Source of the DNA: Symbiodinium natans
Taxonomy: Eukaryota; Sar; Dinophyceae; Suessiales; Symbiodiniaceae
Assembly (NCBI GenBank): GCA_905221605.1
Contig: CAJNDS010001096.1
Location: 1-35,109 of the forward strand
Length of the DNA: 35,109 bases
Direction of reading: 5' to 3'
The notes beneath the pieces are model-generated. The model did not search any database, was not told the DNA's origin, and saw nothing but the letters and a program-made list of their open reading frames with translations. Position numbers and translations under genes: made by a program. Below are positions 30,601 to 35,109 of this stretch, one piece after another; position 1 is the first letter of the stretch, and each line of letters begins with the position of its first letter.

Positions 30601-33600
30601 CGCATCCTCGGTCGCAGACATACTCCCTTAGCGAACTCCATTCTCATGATTGGCCCCCCTCTTCCTCCAAACGTGATGGGAAAGCTATTCCTATTCTGTA
30701 TAGCCACCAGGATTTCTCGCTCAGGTGATACCTCGTATCCTATGACGTCGCACATAGTTTCCGCCACAAGTTGTCCAAGCGCAGACACTCTCACACTTGT
30801 GCCAGGATCTTCCGGATATGCTATCCCAGTACGAACCCAGGTGTATCCTATCAACGGAACATGGATGTCGTCCTTTAGTTCAAGGACCAGTGCATTCCTC
30901 TCTGCCTCCCACATGACTATGTCGCATTCGCCCTTCTCCATAGTCTCGAGGTTGATGGTTTCAGCGTGCCCGGCCCTGAAGAATGCCTCATCCACAGGTT
31001 CCCGTTCCTCCTCCAAGTCCGACAGCGTCCATCCTTCTGAATCAAACACATCGCTCTGGTCGTCAAATCCGGAGCTTTCCTCTCTATCTTGGTCGTGGCG
31101 TCGGTCTGTGTCGCTGCTCTCCCTCTCCCCGGTCAGCACTACTATCCATCCGTTGCAGTTCATGTCTCCCACCTCGAGCTCTTCTCCAGGGTAAGCTACC
31201 GCGGCCCCTCCGGTGCTATGTCTGGTGCGGCGACTGTTTGGCTTCATCATCATAACCTTGCCTATGTCGTCGCCGTCGACCAGGATCACGCGCAGGTCCT
31301 GTATGTGTCTCGCCCGGGGTCCGAAGACCTCCCCCATTGCCTCTCGGCCTGGATTATTCATAACTATGCATCTTTTCCATCTGGGCTCCTCACGACTGAT
31401 GTACGGTGCCCCATCCTCGGCAGCCGCAGCAGCATAGTTCCTCACCAGCGTCTGATCTTCTCTATCCGTAGCATCGTCGACGTGCTCGTCGTCTCCCTCC
31501 ATGTCTATCACCCAATACGAGTTTCCTCCGTTCATTCTTCTCTTGGCTATCTTCAGCAGCTTCTCTAGTGATCCCCCAGTCTCGTCACCTCTAATCGTTC
31601 CCTTTTCCAGCTGTGCCAAGGAGTCCACGTCCAGTGTCACCATACCACTGCTATATCCGAGATATTCTCCCTCGTGTTCTTCACATGCCATCGACACCGA
31701 GTCACCCTCTTCCTCGCCGCAGATGTTTACCACGTCCTCTATCACCTTGATCATTTCGCGTATCGCTTTATGCTCCTGCTCTCGTTGTACGTCCATTTTC
31801 GTGTCCGATATCCTCACCATGTGCGACATTAACTCATGATCCCTTGGCATATGATCGCATGCTAACATGTCCGCCGCGATCGCATTCATCATACATGGTG
31901 TGATCATTCCTATGTAACACGACGCGTCCACCCCGTCATTCATACCCAGCATGCATCCATCACTCCGTACTATCCACATGTCCCAGGCAAGCGCCATTCT
32001 AACAATGGTCTCGTCGGCCAATCGACTTTTGCCGCCTATCCAGATGGTCGTAGCCACTATTCCTCTGCTGTTGGCGTCGGTGATAACCTTTTCTATATTA
32101 CCAAACACTCTATCTCGAGCCTCTCGCGTACTATCTAGACCTTCCTCACGTCTCCAACCGGATGCCTTTCGATCAACTTCTACACTCATGCCTTCGCTAG
32201 ACGCATCGATAGCGATGACCACATCCGTCACACCCTCTCCTATCACACATCCTTCCCCCGATATCCAAGATACGTTCTCACCTCCGTTATCCCCTATTTC
32301 TTCTATTCCGACCCCCATGACCTGCACTTTAGGCTGCTCGCCCAACTCCCTCATTATTTCCCCAATGATGTTGTCGGACGGCGTTCGCGCTATTCCAGCT
32401 GTGCTGCACAATTGATTGATGGTTTTCGCAACCTCCTCAGTATCTCCCATCCTGGATGCCGGTGCGGCAGGTTCTGCTGATTCTCCTCTATCCCTGATTC
32501 GTCGGTCTTCTCCTCCGTCGGGGATGTACCAGAACTCCGTGATGATGTCCCTGGGCACAACGAATCGGTATCTCCCTCTATTGCGCATCATCTCCGCCTG
32601 TATGCATGAGTCATACTCAATGGATTCTAAGACCTCTCCAGTATTGGCGCTCCGAGTGACCCTCCACCAGAGCTCGAGCCGTCTTTTGTCCCTTCCGCCA
32701 TAGAATCGGTAGGATGTGGCGCGATTGTTTCTTACTGCCCACACTCGGCCACCCTCAGGCATTCCCGATGGAGAATCCCATCGGTATTCCCGCGGTGAGA
32801 AGTCCTGTCCATGGTCGGTGATTTTCTCCATCCATTCACGAACTCCAATTTCTGCGGGACGCGGTCCTATTCCCTCTTGCCCTCGAACGGCAGAGGGAGG
32901 CCTCTCTCCTCTGATGATCCTCTCTTTGTCTCCCTCTATATAGCGCAGTCGCTGTCCCGGACTCATCCTATTCCACTCTGCCGACGAAATGGAGTTGGGT
33001 TTGTGAGATCTCGCGTACGGCCGTTCTATTCTCGGCATGTCCTGTTCGTAGTCTAAACCCACCCCCCGTATACCCGTCGCCTTCTCTCCCCGCGCCCGCT
33101 CCTTGGCTTCATCCTCTATTTCTCCCTCAGGCTCCCCCTTTTCCCAGAACGTAGTGCACCCCGTCCATTTCTTGGTGGTCTTCTTCTTGCCCTTCATTCT
33201 ATCCTCATCCAGTACCTCCGATGTACCATCGGCGTACACTATCCACGTTCGCCTCCTTGGACCCAGCTCTCTATCCCCGGGGCCACCTGTACCTTTGACC
33301 TCCTCGCCTGGGGTACACAGCTCCTTTCGGGGTAAGATGTGATGAAGCGTCCACGAATGGTCTATCTCATCATGTTCCCAGAAATCCCCGTTTTGAAGAT
33401 GCTGATCGTCGCACTTAATTTGTCTCATCACATCGGCTCGTACCCTTCTCTCCTCTGCGAAGATTTCCTCCGTCTCCTCTCCTTGCTGCCCCTCTCTCTC
33501 CAGTTCCAATCTGGCCAGGGCATCAGCTCGAGTCGCTGTCATGATTCTCGACTTCCTATCAGCCACAGCTTGCATCGGGAAGTAGTTGGGCATCTCCTCG

Positions 33601-34967
33601 TCAAGTACTATCCTCTTCACGCGGTGTATCGACGGTACCGTCCATCCGTGATACAGGTGCGCCAGCTCAACTACTATATAGTCTCCGCTCGGAACACCCC
33701 CTGGTTGGAGCGCGTAACCTAGGAACAATCCGGGTGATGTCGGAGCGTCGAACTTTGCCTTGGATGCCATGGCATACGCTTGCTCTTCCTCGGCGTCGTG
33801 ATCTACATATTCTTCCCCATCCCCACCGTTGTCTGCACACGCCGCCTGGCATAAGCCATCCGCTAATGTCGCAAAGTGCTCATCCAATCTGAAGCCCAGC
33901 CTCATCAACTTCCACTTGTCTTCCACAGATGCCTTTTTACCCGCTGCCAGGGTATACCCCACCGCTATCACTCTATCCTCCGGCGCCAAGGCATCTTCGG
34001 TAGCGTGCCAAACTCTTGGATTGAACTTTAGCCCACTATCAACCTTCCGAGTCCTTCCCCATATCCATTTTCCCGGAAGCACCTCTTTCTTTATCCCGGC
34101 GGCGTCGCCACTCTCATTCTCACACTGTTCCTCTTCTGTCCAGATCATAGCTTCACCCGCCCTCTCGCTTACCGGCACAACAAAGTTGTACGTCTGGCTC
34201 TCGTTAAACTTGTCCTTGTGAGGCCCCATCCTGGTTCCGACAGACACAATCACCGTTGTAAAAGTAGCTTCTGGGAAACATTTTGCTATCAGCTCGCAGC
34301 ACACCATGGCTATCCCCGGATATTCTTTGGCACTATTCGTAATGCCAACCTTTCCTCCGTACGCATACAGCCCCAGGACTATGAACCCTCTACCGGTGGC
34401 CATGCTCCGCGAATTCTTCGCTATTCCTTTTTCTATCGAAGTGAACTTCAGGATGAGGTCCTTTGCATGCTGCACATCAAAGTCCTGCGTCATGACCATA
34501 TCGAGCGCACGTCTATCGATCTCTCTCAGCTCTTCCTCCCTTTGCGAGCGTTGTTCTTTGGTTTCCTTCGTTTCAGAGGGCAAGGCCATGCTCGAAACAT
34601 CTTCATCAGCTCCGAGAATCTCAAGAGCGTCATTTTCAGGATCCCCCCGTTCGAGCAGGGCCGCGTCCTCTTTGCCAGCTTTTCTAGGCTTTTCGGCAAT
34701 GGGGAGGTAGTTAACAAGTGCCCCGAAAGGAATCAGTTTCACTTTGTCTTGCTCGTTGCCATGTCTTTTCCCGTACGGGCTTACCCCGTCCACTTGTTGT
34801 ACGTTCCTATGGAAGCAGAACGTCTGCACAGCGTACGGCCACCACTTCGGTTCTAGTCCTGCTTGTCTCAGCAATACTCTGCCACCGTAGATTACTTCTT
34901 TGACCTTGAGCTCCGCTATGCTATTCGTTCGGGGTAATCCGGGTGTAGAAGTCGCCCTGCAAGTTCT
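27648..34967 (-). CDS. pol: Ty1/copia-type Pol polyprotein, 5' part missing
   Basis: Open from just after an in-frame TAG (34970-34968) to TAG at 27650-27648. Residues here are numbered from the codon at 34874. The start is the integrase C-terminal part, with TPGLPRTNSIAE (third catalytic Glu) just upstream and LRQAGLEPKWWPYAVQTFCF after it. Next come a 2-oxoglutarate/Fe(II) dioxygenase-like domain (about 160-310: H219-x-D221, N224, H290, R301), a long unrecognised acidic region, a degenerate dUTPase-like segment (about 1325-1420) and a zinc ribbon (C1493, C1496, C1517, C1520). Reverse transcriptase follows (D1736 in SDGESAYTQALL, YVDD at 1823-1826), then RNase H (D2057, E2104, D2138) and a 200-residue tail. 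The catalytic residues of reverse transcriptase and RNase H are all present and there are no internal stops, suggesting a young or selected copy. The distance from integrase to reverse transcriptase (about 1,600 residues) is several times that of ordinary copia elements. No initiator codon is expected here, because the polyprotein begins beyond the window. Confidence 0.92.
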   Translation of the reverse strand, partial: RTCRATSTPGLPRTNSIAELKVKEVIYGGRVLLRQAGLEPKWWPYAVQTFCFHRNVQQVDGVSPYGKRHGNEQDKVKLIPFGALVNYLPIAEKPRKAGKEDAALLERGDPENDALEILGADEDVSSMALPSETKETKEQRSQREEELREIDRRALDMVMTQDFDVQHAKDLILKFTSIEKGIAKNSRSMATGRGFIVLGLYAYGGKVGITNSAKEYPGIAMVCCELIAKCFPEATFTTVIVSVGTRMGPHKDKFNESQTYNFVVPVSERAGEAMIWTEEEQCENESGDAAGIKKEVLPGKWIWGRTRKVDSGLKFNPRVWHATEDALAPEDRVIAVGYTLAAGKKASVEDKWKLMRLGFRLDEHFATLADGLCQAACADNGGDGEEYVDHDAEEEQAYAMASKAKFDAPTSPGLFLGYALQPGGVPSGDYIVVELAHLYHGWTVPSIHRVKRIVLDEEMPNYFPMQAVADRKSRIMTATRADALARLELEREGQQGEETEEIFAEERRVRADVMRQIKCDDQHLQNGDFWEHDEIDHSWTLHHILPRKELCTPGEEVKGTGGPGDRELGPRRRTWIVYADGTSEVLDEDRMKGKKKTTKKWTGCTTFWEKGEPEGEIEDEAKERARGEKATGIRGVGLDYEQDMPRIERPYARSHKPNSISSAEWNRMSPGQRLRYIEGDKERIIRGERPPSAVRGQEGIGPRPAEIGVREWMEKITDHGQDFSPREYRWDSPSGMPEGGRVWAVRNNRATSYRFYGGRDKRRLELWWRVTRSANTGEVLESIEYDSCIQAEMMRNRGRYRFVVPRDIITEFWYIPDGGEDRRIRDRGESAEPAAPASRMGDTEEVAKTINQLCSTAGIARTPSDNIIGEIMRELGEQPKVQVMGVGIEEIGDNGGENVSWISGEGCVIGEGVTDVVIAIDASSEGMSVEVDRKASGWRREEGLDSTREARDRVFGNIEKVITDANSRGIVATTIWIGGKSRLADETIVRMALAWDMWIVRSDGCMLGMNDGVDASCYIGMITPCMMNAIAADMLACDHMPRDHELMSHMVRISDTKMDVQREQEHKAIREMIKVIEDVVNICGEEEGDSVSMACEEHEGEYLGYSSGMVTLDVDSLAQLEKGTIRGDETGGSLEKLLKIAKRRMNGGNSYWVIDMEGDDEHVDDATDREDQTLVRNYAAAAAEDGAPYISREEPRWKRCIVMNNPGREAMGEVFGPRARHIQDLRVILVDGDDIGKVMMMKPNSRRTRHSTGGAAVAYPGEELEVGDMNCNGWIVVLTGERESSDTDRRHDQDREESSGFDDQSDVFDSEGWTLSDLEEEREPVDEAFFRAGHAETINLETMEKGECDIVMWEAERNALVLELKDDIHVPLIGYTWVRTGIAYPEDPGTSVRVSALGQLVAETMCDVIGYEVSPEREILVAIQNRNSFPITFGGRGGPIMRMEFAKGVCLRPRMRGCMMPENVKEVRHRRAHRESKKAIWAREARARERDRDSAGHGLRAGRNRDEDRRRIGVKHVSDRAYRCRECRRLLEGKAKVPSLILTSMTLCFACFMNKHTTPVDNLIRQGYQTEDEEYGDGIVAVPAIQVDADQEDSWEEVAENEVCDSIDETVGECEPLMATIIEDEEEDIEEVFGLVARPVTKAERAINPKARAALDKEWKKLMDQVVWIMEEVRSWKDVQREAMDRGEIAHVGRIFDICVEKNWELAEDDPLRKYKGRVVFEGCHVKDQEGKWAIFQEITSCPATLEAGKMADAYGMLPGHDIEMSDGESAYTQALLGGPKTWIRIPRDRWPDEWEGIDDPVVPLRLALYGHPDAGGFWEKHCEKAVTEVGFEFLSDWPSVFFHKELKLMLVIYVDDFKLAGPKENLAIGWEKLAKRIKLEEPRSMGRYLGCLHTASAIPFRSPFEPRHEWTKIIEPKKEPPNFVGKAEAQEDSPDEIRILRYDVTDFMKQCVDRYQELCSTAYPKPLDKAKTPYLDESRPEFDENPVDDKVNEIMGIAKYELPDEGPGVLKEHAPAVLMKILYGARVGRYDLLRPVQVLASRLTTWTHLCDKRMHRLISYINETTTTSLYGWVGDRIGDIRLVLYCDADLASDKNDHRSTSGVYLCLQGPHTFVPIAAYCKKQTSCSKSTPEAEIVALHDGITKQGIPGLTLWEMIKESIEPLIVAEDNEAAVRVIVSGKNPNMRYLSRTQRIDIARLNQFYEAVMFTFVNCPTEYQAANMMTKAINEAREWLRDMYTTAHFGEEEFGNATGTILAMPACRGVSQNQLEYDIRDNVGIAKSIVGRWIIWEMVWDIKHSPILEVDEAIVGECDGIVVIAPKRVDSPSRLARGAELKLGRKDQSAADSLALLVDRVIAAGIGIVLINRSDAAISEGIARILAARGKLARMRGKTKIGELHDKGEDVQCTIYISEESKARIDNSNMVNIEELCNALQRRLD
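33944..34397 (-). other. 2OG-Fe(II) dioxygenase-like domain inside Pol
   Basis: The domain runs from GRGFIVLGLYAYGG to AVGYTLAAG. The metal and co-substrate signature is complete: H219-x-D221 in GPHKDKFNES, a GEAMIW turn after it, distal H290 in FNPRVWHATED, and R301 eleven residues later in EDRVIAVGYT. HxDxxN followed by G-G/E-x-hydrophobic-W and H-x10-R is the pattern of double-stranded beta-helix oxygenases, including TET/JBP relatives. Substrate is not shown by sequence. It could also act on protein or RNA, or have lost activity. Confidence 0.6.
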
Positions 34968-35109
34968 CTATGACATGTGCAGGCTTTTGAGAATTCACCG
35001 GCTCCGTCTGCGTACAGATGCACCACCATATCTGGGCCTCGGAACTCGTTGATAGCTCGCACAAACTCATCCGTTCCTCTGGACTTCACGGGCGTGCAGT
35101 GTATCCACT
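34918..35109 (-). pseudogene. Integrase core, other frame, cut by window edge
   Basis: In a frame shifted by one base from pol, the minus strand is open from the window edge to TAG at 34918-34916. It reads WIHCTPVKSRGTDEFVRAIN and then MVVHLYADGAGEFSKAC, where the Asp of YADGAGEF matches the second catalytic Asp of copia integrases. Homology then continues in the pol frame from about 34950 (TSTPGLPR). The two frames overlap over 34918-34967, so either a one-base indel broke this copy, the sequence has an error, or a -1 ribosomal shift is used. I see no classical slippery heptamer. Confidence 0.7.

Overview
The window looks like nuclear DNA of a dinoflagellate, most likely of the Symbiodiniaceae/Suessiales type, though another alveolate with TTTAGGG telomere repeats cannot be excluded. 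The evidence is: TTTAGGG-type heptamer arrays; every credible coding segment on the minus strand; a fragmented gene made of short exons with GT-AG introns; very long simple repeats; and a giant Ty1/copia-type polyprotein with a YVDD reverse transcriptase. No organism name can be proved from the sequence alone.

Layout. 1-2350 is repeat-rich and has no gene I can support: a 79-bp tandem satellite (1-380), an interstitial telomere-like array (674-778) and a poly-G tract. About 2765-14920 holds a chain of minus-strand exon candidates. The clearest boundaries are at 4208-4735, 4980-5173, 6109-6259, 6486-6639 and 13230-13288. I read them as one long multi-exon gene, or a few neighbouring ones, of unrecognised function. 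Its introns contain long (CT)n, (CA)n and C-rich tracts and a second telomere-like array (12226-12292) in the opposite orientation. 14920-15500 is non-coding and carries one copy of an imperfect duplication.

15501-35109 is almost wall-to-wall minus-strand coding sequence of a giant retroelement. Transcription runs right to left. It starts off the window with a truncated copia integrase, which has an apparent -1 frameshift near 34918-34967. A 7.3-kb pol frame follows: integrase C-terminal part, an HxD...H...R 2-oxoglutarate/Fe(II) dioxygenase-like domain, about 1,000 residues I do not recognise, a degenerate dUTPase-like segment, a zinc ribbon, copia reverse transcriptase, RNase H, and a 200-residue tail. 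After a 78-bp spacer, and in the same frame, comes a 4022-codon ORF with an HGTS (ADP-ribosyltransferase-like) segment, a second zinc ribbon, a 400-residue coiled coil and a C-terminal segment resembling a decayed KptA/Tpt1 fold.

Two observations stand out. First, a retrotransposon polyprotein carries a TET/JBP-like oxygenase signature; if the host is a dinoflagellate, its DNA contains 5-hydroxymethyluracil. Second, the pentamer GATAG is strikingly enriched on the coding strand of both giant ORFs: about 8-9 per kb in the parts I counted by hand, against about one per 2 kb in the left 15 kb. It appears in two different codon phases, so amino-acid content alone does not explain it.
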